NCBI RefSeq assembly: GCF_000014185.1
Contig: NC_008148.1
Location: 744,001-808,000, forward strand
Reading direction: 5' to 3'
DNA length: 64,000 nucleotides
DNA from: Rubrobacter xylanophilus DSM 9941
GTDB lineage: Bacteria; Actinomycetota; Rubrobacteria; Rubrobacterales; Rubrobacteraceae
Shown here one piece after another: positions 16,905-25,185 of this stretch; position 1 is the stretch's first letter, and the number at the start of each line of letters is the position of its first letter. Under the pieces are notes generated by a model, which had not been told where the DNA came from, did no database searches, and saw only the letters and a program-made list of their open reading frames with translations. The translations under genes and the position numbers were made by a program.

Positions 16905-18299
16905 GTGAGGCTGCTCGGCGGCAGGTTCGTCCTGGAGCGGGAGCTGGGCATCGGGGGGATGGCCACAGTCTACCTGGGGCGCGACGAGGTTCTGGACCGC
17001 CCGGTGGCCGTGAAGATCCTGCGCGGCGGGTTCGACGACCCGGAGACCGCCGGGCGCTTCCGGCGGGAGGGCAGGACGGCGGCGCGGCTCTCGCACCCCA
17101 ACGTGGTGCAGGTCTACGACGCCGGGGAGGGGGAGCTGGAGGGCAGGAGGGTCTCCTACATCGTCATGGAGTACGTCCCGGGGGGCGACCTGGGGCGCAT
17201 GATCCGGGAGCGGGGGCCGCTGCCGGGGCCGGAGCTGGCCCGCATCGGGGCGGAGGTGGCCGCCGGGCTCGCCCACGCCCACGGCCGCGGGGTGATCCAC
17301 CGGGACGTGAAGCCGCCGAACGTGCTGCTGGACGAGCAGGGCACCCCCAAGCTGGCGGACTTCGGCATCGCCCGGGTGCTGGACGCGACGGTGCAGGCGA
17401 CGCGCACCGGGGTCTACCTGGGCACCGCCGGGTACTCCTCCCCCGAGCAGCTGCGGGGCGAGAGGATCACGCCGAAGAGCGACGTCTACTCCCTCGGGGC
17501 AACCCTCTACTGCGCGGCGGTGGGGAGCCCGCCGTTCACCGGTCTTCCGCTGGAGGTGGCGAGCCAGCACATGACGAAGGAGCCCGAGCCTCCCACCCGC
17601 CGCGGCGCCCGCATCGGAAGGGGGGTGGAGGAGGCGATCATGGCCTGCCTCTCCAAGGACCCCGCCGCCCGCCCGGAGGCCGGAGAGCTGCGGGAGGCGC
17701 TGCTGGCGGCCCGCGCGGAGGGCCCCGCCCCGGCGGCGCCGCGTCCCCGCAGCCGCCCGGCGAAGGCGGAGGAGCGGACCGCCGTCCTGCCCTCCCGGCC
17801 CCCGCGCGGGCGGGGGCGGAGGCTGCTCGCAGCGCTCGCCGCGGCCCTCCTGCTCGCCGCCGGGGCCGCCGGGGGCTGGGGCCTGCTCCGGGGCGGGCTT
17901 CCCGGCTCGTGGGGGGAGGAGGGGGGCCAGCAGCGGGGCGAGGACCGCTCCGGCGGGCGTCCTGCGCCCCCCGCACGGGCGGCGGCGGAGGCGGTCTTCG
18001 ACATGTACGTCGCCGCCGCCACAAACGACTTCGCCGCCTCCTGGAGCTACCTCTCCGAAAGCTACCGGGAGCGGGTCGGCTCCCTGCGGGAGTGGGAGAG
18101 CCGCTACGAGGACGTCAGCTACGTGCGGTTCGTGGAGGGGCCGACGGTCGTGCGGGCCTCGGGGAACGAGGCGCGGGTGGCGTTCACCGTGCAGGAGACG
18201 CGCCCCGAGGGGGTGCGGACGGTGAGCGGCGTCTGGGTGTGCGTGAACGAGAACGGGGAGTGGAAGCTGGACCGCCTGCTGGAGGGGGGCTCCGGCTGA
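16905..18299 (+). CDS. Membrane-anchored Ser/Thr protein kinase (PknB type), first of a tandem pair
   Basis: 464 aa. Kinase domain about residues 6-270: GIGGMATVYLG P-loop, VAVKIL (K37), HRDVKPPN (about 132), DFG (about 152), YSSPEQL. A Pro/Arg-rich juxtamembrane linker (240-300) precedes one TM helix (about 306-328), then a Gly/Gln spacer and an extracellular about 110-residue domain (EAVFDMYVAAATNDFAASW to GEWKLDRLL) with NTF2-like character. No PASTA repeats, so it senses something other than muropeptides by the PknB route. GTG 16905 gives the normal N terminus. A TAAAAT (16833-16838) lies 67 bp upstream. Confidence 0.88.
   Translation: MRLLGGRFVLERELGIGGMATVYLGRDEVLDRPVAVKILRGGFDDPETAGRFRREGRTAARLSHPNVVQVYDAGEGELEGRRVSYIVMEYVPGGDLGRMIRERGPLPGPELARIGAEVAAGLAHAHGRGVIHRDVKPPNVLLDEQGTPKLADFGIARVLDATVQATRTGVYLGTAGYSSPEQLRGERITPKSDVYSLGATLYCAAVGSPPFTGLPLEVASQHMTKEPEPPTRRGARIGRGVEEAIMACLSKDPAARPEAGELREALLAARAEGPAPAAPRPRSRPAKAEERTAVLPSRPPRGRGRRLLAALAAALLLAAGAAGGWGLLRGGLPGSWGEEGGQQRGEDRSGGRPAPPARAAAEAVFDMYVAAATNDFAASWSYLSESYRERVGSLREWESRYEDVSYVRFVEGPTVVRASGNEARVAFTVQETRPEGVRTVSGVWVCVNENGEWKLDRLLEGGSG
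17055..17175 (+). repeat. Near-identical segment shared with the second kinase gene (copy 1)
   Basis: This 121-bp stretch matches 18475-18595 with a single mismatch (G/A in the GGC-[G/A]CG region). The offset of 1420 bp is constant for further shared blocks at 16921 and 17261, so the two genes are aligned without gaps over the kinase core. Confidence 0.85.
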
Positions 18300-18311
18300 C
18301 GGCGCCGCGCA

Positions 18312-18317
18312 TATAAT
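18312..18317 (+). promoter_or_regulatory. -10 element of the second kinase gene (leaderless)
   Basis: A perfect TATAAT ends 7 bp before ATG 18325. Initiation at the usual distance would place +1 at or next to the A of the start codon. Confidence 0.6.
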
Positions 18318-18324
18318 CTGCCGC

Positions 18325-19719
18325 ATGGCGGTCCTCGCGGGCAGGTTCGTCCTGGAGCGGGAGCTGGGCTGCGGAGGGATGGCGCGGGTCTACCTCGGCG
18401 CCGACCGGGTGCTGGAGCGCCCCGTGGCGGTCAAGGTTCTCAGGCCCGGCTACGGCGGCACCGAGGTCGCCTCCCGCTTCCGGCGGGAGGGCAGGACGGC
18501 GGCACGGCTCTCGCACCCCAACGTGGTGCAGGTCTACGACGCCGGGGAGGGGGAGCTGGAGGGCAGGAGGGTCTCCTACATCGTCATGGAGTACGCTTCG
18601 GGGGGCGACCTGCGCTCCCTGATCTCGCGCCGGGGGACCATCCCGGAGGGGGAGCTGCGCCGGCTCGGGGAAAAGGTCTGCGCCGGGCTCGCCCACGCCC
18701 ACGGCCGCGGGGTGGTCCACCGGGACATAAAGCCCCACAACATCCTCCTCGACGGCCGGGGCGAGCCCAAGGTCTCGGACTTCGGGATCGCGCGGGCGCT
18801 CGAGGCCACCCGGGTGACGAGGACGGGCTCCTTTCTGGGGACCGCGCTCTACTCCTCCCCCGAGCAGCTGCGCGGGGAGCGGGCGGGGCCGGAGAGCGAC
18901 GTCTACTCGCTGGGGGTCACCCTCTACCAGGCGGCCACCGGCCGGCTGCCGTTCGAGGGGACGCCCATGGAGGTGGCCCGCAGGCACCTCTCCGAGGACC
19001 CGCCCCCGCCGCGGGCCGCAAACCCCGCCCTGAGCCTCGAGCTCGAGGAGATTATCCTCCGCTGCCTCTCCAAGGACCCCGCCGCCCGTCCGGAGACAGG
19101 GGAGCTGGGCGAGAGGCTCGCGGCGAGCCCGGAAGGGCCCCGCCCCGGCGGGCCGCAGCGGACCGCCGCCCCGCGCGCCTCCCGGCGGAGACTGCTCCCG
19201 CGCGCGGCGGTCGCGGCCGCCGCTCTCTCCGCCGCCGCGCTCGGGGTGGGTGGTGCCGTGCTGCTCGCGGACGGCGACGCCCCCGGCGGGGGGTCGCAGC
19301 CCGCCCGGCGGGAGGCCGGGAGCGAGGCGCCCCCCGCGGCCGGAGGGGAGCGGGAGCTCGCGGGGGCCGGGGAGCGGGCCGGAGCCAGGGGCGGCGTCGT
19401 GGCGCCCGGGCCGGCCGAGACCGTCGAGCGGTTCTACGCGGCGGCCGCCGCGGGCGAGTACGGCCGTGCCGCCGGGCTGCTCAGCGCGGGGTACCGGAGG
19501 AGCACCTGGTCCTCCACGGCGGTCTTCGAGGGCACCTTCGACACCCTGGAGCGGGTGGAGTTCACCAGCGGGCCCGCGGCGGAGGTCAGCGGGGGGAGGG
19601 CGACCGTGAGCTTCAGCACCGTCGCCTACCACACGGACCGGGTCGAGCGCCGCAGCGGGGTGGCCACCCTCGTGCGCGAGGGGGGGAGGTGGAGGATCAG
19701 CGGCCTCAGCGTCGGATGA
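18325..19719 (+). CDS. Membrane-anchored Ser/Thr protein kinase, second of a tandem pair
   Basis: 464 aa, the same length as its upstream paralog. Kinase core with GCGGMARVYLG, VAVKVL, HRDIKPHN (about 132), DFGIARALEATR and YSSPEQL; one TM helix at about 292-314; an extracellular domain after a Gly/Ala/Glu-rich spacer (ETVERFYAAAAAGEYGRAAGLL to GRWRISGLSVG) again resembling an NTF2-like fold but clearly diverged from copy 1. Strong conservation of the kinase and divergence of the outside domain suggest two sensors feeding related outputs. Its end overlaps the htrA ATG by 4 bp, which hints at envelope stress signalling. Confidence 0.88.
   Translation: MAVLAGRFVLERELGCGGMARVYLGADRVLERPVAVKVLRPGYGGTEVASRFRREGRTAARLSHPNVVQVYDAGEGELEGRRVSYIVMEYASGGDLRSLISRRGTIPEGELRRLGEKVCAGLAHAHGRGVVHRDIKPHNILLDGRGEPKVSDFGIARALEATRVTRTGSFLGTALYSSPEQLRGERAGPESDVYSLGVTLYQAATGRLPFEGTPMEVARRHLSEDPPPPRAANPALSLELEEIILRCLSKDPAARPETGELGERLAASPEGPRPGGPQRTAAPRASRRRLLPRAAVAAAALSAAALGVGGAVLLADGDAPGGGSQPARREAGSEAPPAAGGERELAGAGERAGARGGVVAPGPAETVERFYAAAAAGEYGRAAGLLSAGYRRSTWSSTAVFEGTFDTLERVEFTSGPAAEVSGGRATVSFSTVAYHTDRVERRSGVATLVREGGRWRISGLSVG
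18475..18595 (+). repeat. Near-identical segment shared with the first kinase gene (copy 2)
   Basis: Partner of 17055-17175: 120 of 121 bases identical, whereas flanking kinase sequence is visibly diverged at synonymous sites. Confidence 0.85.
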
Positions 19720-20939
19720 GGGTCGCGGATATAATCGGGGCCGCTGGAAGAGAGGCCCTCTCGAGGAAGGAGCGCGGCATTCTCAGGACCGCAGTCACCG
19801 CCTTCGTCTCGGCCGTGCTGGGCGGCCTGATCACGGCCGCCGCCATCTTCGCCGGCGTGGTAGGGCTCGGTGAGGGGGGCGGGGACGTGACCATCAGGGA
19901 GGTTCCCGGCGGGGGGAACATAGAGACCCGGTTCGGCCAGGGGCTCTCGGTGCAGGAGATCTACGAGGAGTCCGGGCCCGGGGTGGTCAGCGTGGACGTG
20001 GCCTCCGGGGAGCTCGGGCCCGGGGGCGGCTCGGGCTTCGTGCTCGACGAGGAGGGGCACGTGGTGACCAACCAGCACGTCGTCGACGGGGCCGGCGAGG
20101 TCTCCGTGCGGTTCGCCAACGGCGTGCGCCGCCCGGCCGAGGTCGTCGGGGAGGACCCCTCCACCGACATCGCGCTCCTCAAGGTGGAGGCCCCGAAGAG
20201 CATGCTCCACCCCCTCGCCCTCGGCGACTCGGAGTCCGTGGAGGTGGGCGACCCCGTGGTGGCCATCGGCAACCCGCTCAACGTGGGCCTCAGCGTCACC
20301 ACCGGCATCGTCAGCGGCCTCGACCGCCCCATAAAGGCCCCCAACAACTACACCATCGACGGGGCCATCCAGACCGACGCGGCCATAAGCTCCGGCAACT
20401 CCGGGGGGCCGCTGCTGGACGCCCGGGGGGCGGTCATAGGGGTGAACTCGCAGGTCGCCTCGGCCGGGGCGCAGGGGGTGGCCCAGGGCGTGGGCTTCGC
20501 CGTCCCCTCCGACACCGTAAAGAGCGTCGTGAGGCAGCTTATCACCGAGGGGGAGGTGGAGCACGGCTACATCGGGGTTCGGATGTTCACGCTGGGGGTG
20601 GACGAGATCTCGGCCTACACCGGGCTCTCGAAGGAGGAACTGGCCGACCGCTACGACCTGCCGCCCAACGGGGCGATAGTCAGCGAGGCGGTCCGGGGAG
20701 GCCCGGCGTACCGGGCCGGGATCCGTGGCGGCCCGGAGAAGGAGGTCCGGGGCATCCCGGTGCCGATGGGCGACGTGATCACGCGGGTCGGGGAGAAGAA
20801 GGTCGTCTCTCCCGACGACGTGATCGAGGTGGTCAACTCCCGGCGGCCGGGGGAGACGATGCGGCTCAGGGTCGTCACCCCCGGCGAGGAGCCGCGGGAG
20901 GTGCGGCTGGTGGTGGCCCCGCAGCCGGACGAGGTCTAG
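19716..20939 (+). CDS. htrA: HtrA/DegP-like membrane-anchored serine protease with PDZ domain
   Basis: 407 aa. A TM segment lies at about residues 28-50 (TAVTAFVSAVLGGLITAAAI). The trypsin-like domain shows the triad: His in TNQHVVD (about 121), Asp in STDIALLK (about 150) and Ser in SSGNSGGPLL (about 229). A PDZ domain follows (about 275-400: YIGVRMFT, NGAIVSEAV, GDVITRVGEKKV, PGETMRLRVV). It degrades or refolds damaged extracytoplasmic proteins. ATG 19716 overlaps the kinase stop (ATGA); a GTG 27 bp upstream is possible. A TATAAT at 19730-19735 is inside the coding region and is probably incidental. Confidence 0.9.
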   Translation: MRVADIIGAAGREALSRKERGILRTAVTAFVSAVLGGLITAAAIFAGVVGLGEGGGDVTIREVPGGGNIETRFGQGLSVQEIYEESGPGVVSVDVASGELGPGGGSGFVLDEEGHVVTNQHVVDGAGEVSVRFANGVRRPAEVVGEDPSTDIALLKVEAPKSMLHPLALGDSESVEVGDPVVAIGNPLNVGLSVTTGIVSGLDRPIKAPNNYTIDGAIQTDAAISSGNSGGPLLDARGAVIGVNSQVASAGAQGVAQGVGFAVPSDTVKSVVRQLITEGEVEHGYIGVRMFTLGVDEISAYTGLSKEELADRYDLPPNGAIVSEAVRGGPAYRAGIRGGPEKEVRGIPVPMGDVITRVGEKKVVSPDDVIEVVNSRRPGETMRLRVVTPGEEPREVRLVVAPQPDEV

Positions 20940-20944
20940 CGGCG

Positions 20945-21154
20945 GTGGGGCGCGGACGGGTGAAGTGGTTCTCGGGGGAGAAGGGCTTCGGCTTTATCGA
21001 GACGGAGAGCGGGGAGGAGGTGCTGGTCCACTACACGGAGATAAAGGGGGAGGGGTTCAGGGCCCTGGAGGAGGGGGCGGAGGTGGAGTACGCGGCGGTG
21101 AAGACCGAGGACGGCCGGCGGCGCGCCTTCGGGGTGAGGATGCTCCCGCGGTGA
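20945..21154 (+). CDS. Cold-shock domain protein (Csp-like)
   Basis: 69-aa single cold-shock domain: GRVKWFSGEKGFGFIETE contains RNP1 (KGFGFI) and EVLVHYTEI corresponds to RNP2 (canonical VFVHFSAI) with Tyr in place of the usual Phe. Nucleic-acid chaperone. GTG 20945 lies 5 bp after the htrA stop; the end overlaps rpiA by 4 bp. No long cold-shock-type 5' UTR can exist here, so it is expressed as part of the operon. Confidence 0.87.
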   Translation: MGRGRVKWFSGEKGFGFIETESGEEVLVHYTEIKGEGFRALEEGAEVEYAAVKTEDGRRRAFGVRMLPR

Positions 21155-21846
21155 GCCCGGACGGGATGGAGCGGCTCAAGCGGGCCGCCGCCCGGGAGGC
21201 GGTGGACCGCTACGTGGAGAGCGGGATGGTGGTGGGGCTCGGGACCGGGACGACCGCCTCCTGGGCGGTCCGCAGGATCGGGGAGCGGCTGCTGGAGGGG
21301 AGCCTGAGCGGGGTGCGGGGGGTGCCCACCTCGGAGTACACGGCGGCGCTGGCCCGGGAGTGCGGGGTGCCGCTGGTCTCCCTCTCGGAGCGCCGCCCGG
21401 AGCTGACCATCGACGGGGCGGACGAGATCGCCCCGGACCTCAGCGTGATAAAGGGCCGGGGCGGGGCGCTGCTGCGGGAGAAGATCGTGGCGGCCGCCTC
21501 GCGGCGGGGCGTGGTGATCGTGGCGGACGGCTCCAAGCAGGTGTCGCTGCTGGGCAACGGGCCGCTGCCGGTGGAGGTGGAGCCCTTCGGGTGGGAGGCC
21601 ACCGCGGAGGCGCTGGCCGCGCTGGGGTGCGAGCCGGAGCTGCGCCGGGTCAAGACCCAGCCGTTCGTCACGGACGGCGGGCACTACACGCTGGACTGCC
21701 GCTTTCCGGGCATCCCGGACCCCCCCGGGCTGGCCTGCAAGATAAAGCGGGTGCCCGGGGCGCTGGAGTGCGGGCTCTTCGTGGGGCTGGCGCGGGCCGC
21801 GGTGATCGCGCGCCCGGAGGGGGTGGAGGTGCTGGAGGCCGCCTAG
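21151..21846 (+). CDS. rpiA: Ribose-5-phosphate isomerase A
   Basis: 231-aa RpiA interconverting ribose 5-phosphate and ribulose 5-phosphate. Signature blocks: GLGTGTTASWAVRRIG (phosphate loop), ELTIDGADEIAPDL, KGRGGALLREKIVAAAS and PLPVEVEPFGWEAT. GTG 21151 overlaps the csp stop (GTGA); ATG 21166 is a possible alternative, shortening the N terminus by 5. Ends tail-to-tail with the next gene, sharing a CTAG. Confidence 0.92.
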   Translation: MSPDGMERLKRAAAREAVDRYVESGMVVGLGTGTTASWAVRRIGERLLEGSLSGVRGVPTSEYTAALARECGVPLVSLSERRPELTIDGADEIAPDLSVIKGRGGALLREKIVAAASRRGVVIVADGSKQVSLLGNGPLPVEVEPFGWEATAEALAALGCEPELRRVKTQPFVTDGGHYTLDCRFPGIPDPPGLACKIKRVPGALECGLFVGLARAAVIARPEGVEVLEAA

Positions 21847-22109
21847 CTCCTCCCCACGCTGAAGCCGGCCCGGATGCCGACCGGCCGGGCCCCCTCCTGC
21901 TCCACGGCGAGCTTGTAGATCGCGTCGAGCTCCAGGTACACGGTGGCGCGCCCGTCCTGCATCCGGACGCGTAGGTAGCCGTCGCCGAGCTCCACGTCGT
22001 CCAGGTGCTCGGCCTCCACGGTGAAGGTGTCCCGGCGGTCCCAGATCGCCAGGTTGGCCTTCTCCTGCTTCGCCTGCTCGAGGGCGCTCTGTACCAGCCT
22101 TCTGTCCAT
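21843..22109 (-). CDS. Hypothetical protein, 88 aa
   Basis: Not recognised. MDRRLVQSALEQAKQEKANLAIWD begins with an amphipathic helix followed by four or five beta strands (DTFTVEAEHLDDVEL, YLRVRMQDGRATVYLELDAIYKLAV), suggesting a small soluble alpha/beta domain. GGAGG lies 13 bp before ATG 22109. Converges on rpiA with a 4-bp overlap. Confidence 0.6.
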   Translation of the reverse strand: MDRRLVQSALEQAKQEKANLAIWDRRDTFTVEAEHLDDVELGDGYLRVRMQDGRATVYLELDAIYKLAVEQEGARPVGIRAGFSVGRS

Positions 22110-22243
22110 GTTCCCGTTCTTCCTCCGAGGTCTCTCGCTCTCCGGCCCTCCGGGGGCCGCTTCCCCATTCTACTACCGGCCGGCGCCGGATAGCCCTCCC
22201 CGCCGTGTAATACAATACGCCGCGGCTTTTCCGGACGCATCCC

Positions 22244-22771
22244 ATGAAGGGGCTGGCGCGAACACTCCGGGACGCGGACCGGGCTTTGTTCCGGGTCATC
22301 TTCCGCGTCAAGTGGGCGCCGCTCACGGTGCTGATGCGGTGGTTCACGGTGGCGGGGACCGCCGGGGCGCTGTGGGGGGCGCTGGCCGCCCTTGCCTTTC
22401 TTCTCACCGGGATGCGCGTGGCGCACCTCGTGATCCCGTGGGGGGCGGTGGCCGTCTCGTGGCTGGTGGCCGAGGGCGCGAAGTACCTCTTCAACCGGGC
22501 CCGGCCCTTTATCTGGGACACGGAGATAGCCCCCCTGGTGAAGACCCCCTCCTCGAGCTCCTTCCCCTCGGGGCACTCGGCGACGGCGGCGGCGGGGGCG
22601 ATCACGCTCTCCGCCCTCTACCCCCAGCTGTGCCCGCTCTTTGCCGCGGCGGGGTTGCTGGTGATCCTCTCGCGGGTGTACCTGGGAGTTCACTTCCCGC
22701 TGGACGTCCTCGCCGGCGCGCTGATCGGGGCGGCCTCCGCGGGGGCCTTCCTGCTGGCGCCGGGCTGGTGA
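22244..22771 (+). CDS. PAP2-family membrane phosphatase
   Basis: 175-aa integral membrane phosphatase of the PAP2 superfamily, with the three motifs KYLFNRARP (C1), SSSFPSGHSA (C2) and SRVYLGVHFPLDV (C3). About five TM segments. Likely acts on undecaprenyl pyrophosphate or phosphatidate; the substrate cannot be told. ATG 22244; a TACAAT stands about 30 bp upstream (near 22212). Confidence 0.87.
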   Translation: MKGLARTLRDADRALFRVIFRVKWAPLTVLMRWFTVAGTAGALWGALAALAFLLTGMRVAHLVIPWGAVAVSWLVAEGAKYLFNRARPFIWDTEIAPLVKTPSSSSFPSGHSATAAAGAITLSALYPQLCPLFAAAGLLVILSRVYLGVHFPLDVLAGALIGAASAGAFLLAPGW

Positions 22772-22820
22772 AGCCGCTTACCCGCCCCCGGCGGGAGAGG
22801 GGGTAGAAAGGAGACCGGGC

Positions 22821-23375
22821 ATGGACGTCGTTGAGCGCTACTACACGATAGGCGCCGTAGCCGCAGACCCCGGCGCGCTCGAGGAGCTCGAGGAGCGGCT
22901 GCGGGAGGCCGGCCTTGAGCCCGGTTCGCTCGTCGCGGTCGTCCGGCGCCGGGACGGCAGGCTCGCGCGGGCGGCGCTGCCCGGTCTCCGGGTGCGGGAG
23001 GTGAAGACGGGCCTCTCGCGCCGGCAGTGGTTCGAGTTCGCCAGCTTCTACCTGGCGGTGACCGCGGTGAGCGTGCTCATGGGGGCCGTGCACCTCCCCA
23101 CCGGCCTCGCCGTGCAGGGGGTCATGACCGCGCTGTGCGCGGCCGGGCTCGTCCTCTACCACCGCAGGCCCCGTCTGCGGGGGCTCCTGCTCGGGATGGG
23201 TCTCCCCGAGGAGCTCGTGGGGGACTGGGAGGGGGCCTTCGCCTCCGGCTTCGCCCTCGCGCTCGTCGCGGTGCGCGAGGAGCTCTTCGACGAGGTTCGC
23301 GAGGCCTTCGAGGAGACCCCGAACCTGAGCGCGCCGCGCGCCGTGGACCGCCGCCCGGTGCTCTGGGGCGCGTGA
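22821..23375 (+). CDS. Hypothetical membrane protein, 184 aa
   Basis: N-terminal soluble alpha/beta part (residues 1-70: VERYYTIGAVAADPGALEE, SLVAVVRRR) followed by two closely spaced TM helices (about 74-92 and 97-113) and a cytoplasmic tail. The arrangement, a small ferredoxin-like domain plus a TM hairpin, is seen in uncharacterised bacterial proteins; no function assigned. GAAAGGAGACC before ATG 22821 is a good ribosome site. Its stop overlaps the next GTG by 4 bp. Confidence 0.65.
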   Translation: MDVVERYYTIGAVAADPGALEELEERLREAGLEPGSLVAVVRRRDGRLARAALPGLRVREVKTGLSRRQWFEFASFYLAVTAVSVLMGAVHLPTGLAVQGVMTALCAAGLVLYHRRPRLRGLLLGMGLPEELVGDWEGAFASGFALALVAVREELFDEVREAFEETPNLSAPRAVDRRPVLWGA

Positions 23376-24064
23376 TCTTCCGGGAGACAGGGCGGGGCTT
23401 TCTGCTCGTGGAGCAGCACGAGCACGGCCTCCTCTCCGGCGAGTTCGCCCGCCGCTGGCGCGAGGAGCCGCGCCCGTACGGGCCCACCGTCTACGCCATC
23501 GCCAACCACGACGCCGGCTGGCGGACCCTGGACCGGGAGACGCTGTGGAATGAGGAGGCCGGAAGGCCCTACTCCTTCGTGGACTACCCGCTTGAGCCCA
23601 AGCTCGAGGCCTACCGGCGGGGGATCGACCTCGTCGAGGAGAGCAGCCCCTACGCCGGCCTGCTGTGCAGCATGCACTACCACGGCTTCGTCCGGGGGCT
23701 CGCGGAGGAGCCCGCAGCGCGCTTTGTCGCCGGCGAGGAGCGGCGCCAGGAGCGGCTGCGGCGCGCCCTTGGGCGGGAGGAGCTCGCGAGCGTCCGCCGC
23801 AACTTCCTCTTCTTGCGGCTCTGCGACGACCTCTCGCTGTTCGTCTGCCTGAACGAGCCGGGACGCAACGAGCACCCCTGGTACCGGGACGGGTTTCGCT
23901 TTCTCGGGGAGCGCCTCCGGCCCGTGTGGGAGGACCGCCGGACCCTGAGGCTCGAGCCGAACCCCTTCCGGGGGCCCTTCGGGCTGAGGCTGCCCTACCG
24001 GCTGGTGGACCGAAAGGGGCGTCCGGCGGGGAGCGGGGAGATCGAGCTTCGGGTAACCTGTTAG
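23372..24064 (+). CDS. DUF3891 family protein
   Basis: 230 aa. VEQHEHGLLSGEFARRW, YAIANHDAGWR, DYPLEPKLEAYRRGID, SMHYHGFVRG and FLRLCDDLSLFVCLN are conserved DUF3891 blocks. The set of His/Asp residues (QHxH, NHDAGW, SMHYHG, LCDDLS) resembles a helical HD-like metal hydrolase site, an inference. GTG 23372 overlaps the upstream gene (GTGA). Confidence 0.75.
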   Translation: MIFRETGRGFLLVEQHEHGLLSGEFARRWREEPRPYGPTVYAIANHDAGWRTLDRETLWNEEAGRPYSFVDYPLEPKLEAYRRGIDLVEESSPYAGLLCSMHYHGFVRGLAEEPAARFVAGEERRQERLRRALGREELASVRRNFLFLRLCDDLSLFVCLNEPGRNEHPWYRDGFRFLGERLRPVWEDRRTLRLEPNPFRGPFGLRLPYRLVDRKGRPAGSGEIELRVTC

Positions 24065-24119
24065 CCCCGGGCGGGGCCCGCCGGAATTTCGGAAGAGAGC
24101 GATATGCAGAGGTGAAGAT

Positions 24120-25181
24120 ATGCGCAAAGAGTCCTACGATTTCCTGAAGAGGCTCCTCTCCGCGCCGGGACCGAGCGGCCGCGAGGAGGCCGCCGCGCGG
24201 GTGTGGCGGGAGGAGGCCGGGCGTTTCGCCGACGGGGTGCGCGGCGACAGGATGGGCAACTCCTTCGCCACGCTCAACCCCGGCGGCCGCCCGCGGGTGA
24301 TGCTCAGCGGGCACATAGACGAGATCGGGCTGATCGTCACCCACGTGGACGAGCAGGGGTTCGTCCGCTTCAAGGGCGTCGGGGGCTGGGACCCGCAGGT
24401 GCTGGTGGGCCAGCGGGTGCGCCTCCGGACCGGGAGCGGCGAGATCCCCGGCGTCATCGGCAAGAAGGCCATCCACCTCATGGAGAGCGAGGAGCGCAAA
24501 AAGGCCTCCGAGATAAAGGGCCTGTGGATAGACATCGGGGCGAGGGACGCCGAGGAGGCGCGCCGGAGCGTGCGCGTGGGGGATGTGGCTGTCCTCGACC
24601 AGGAGCCGGTGGAGCTTCCCAACGGGCGCCTCGCCTCCCGCTCGCTGGACAACCGGATGGGGGCCTTCGTCGTGCTGGAGGCGCTGCGGCTGCTCTCCGA
24701 GGAGGAGGGGCTCTCCGCCGAGGTGGTGGCGGTCGCCACCGTGCAGGAGGAGGTCGGCATCTACGGCGCCCGTGGCGCCGCCTTCGGGCTGGACCCGGAC
24801 GCGGCCATCGCCGTCGACGTCACCCACGCCACCGACACCCCCGGGGTGCCCAAGAACGAGCACGGGGACCACCCGCTCGGCAGCGGCCCCGTCATAGCCC
24901 GGGCCTCCGTGCTCAGCCCGCTGGTTACGGACGGCCTCGTCTCCGCCGCCGAGCGCGAGGGCATCCCCTACACCCTGGAGGCCGACTCCTCCCGCACCGG
25001 CACGGACGCCGACGCCATCCACCTCTCGCGGGCGGGGATCGCCACCGGGCTCGTCTCCTGCCCCAACCGCTACATGCACTCGCCGAACGAGATGGTGGAG
25101 CTGGGAGATCTGGAGGGGTGCGCCCGGCTCATCGCCTCCTACGTGCGCTCGCTGGGCCCCGACGCGGACTTCGTCCGGTAG
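24120..25181 (+). CDS. M42-family metallo-aminopeptidase
   Basis: 353-aa dinuclear metallopeptidase of the M42 (deblocking/glutamyl aminopeptidase, formerly FrvX/CelM) family. Metal and catalytic residues are visible in LSGHIDEIGLIV, SRSLDNRMG, VQEEVGIYGA, AIAVDVTHA and CPNRYMHSPNE. The family usually forms dodecamers that trim peptides in the cytoplasm. ATG 24120 has AGAGGTGAAGAT just before it. Confidence 0.9.
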   Translation: MRKESYDFLKRLLSAPGPSGREEAAARVWREEAGRFADGVRGDRMGNSFATLNPGGRPRVMLSGHIDEIGLIVTHVDEQGFVRFKGVGGWDPQVLVGQRVRLRTGSGEIPGVIGKKAIHLMESEERKKASEIKGLWIDIGARDAEEARRSVRVGDVAVLDQEPVELPNGRLASRSLDNRMGAFVVLEALRLLSEEEGLSAEVVAVATVQEEVGIYGARGAAFGLDPDAAIAVDVTHATDTPGVPKNEHGDHPLGSGPVIARASVLSPLVTDGLVSAAEREGIPYTLEADSSRTGTDADAIHLSRAGIATGLVSCPNRYMHSPNEMVELGDLEGCARLIASYVRSLGPDADFVR

Positions 25182-25185
25182 GGCG

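Noticed and set aside
19730-19735. TATAAT as a separate promoter for htrA
   Set aside because: It lies after the coupled ATG at 19716 and no in-frame start follows at leaderless distance; probably incidental.
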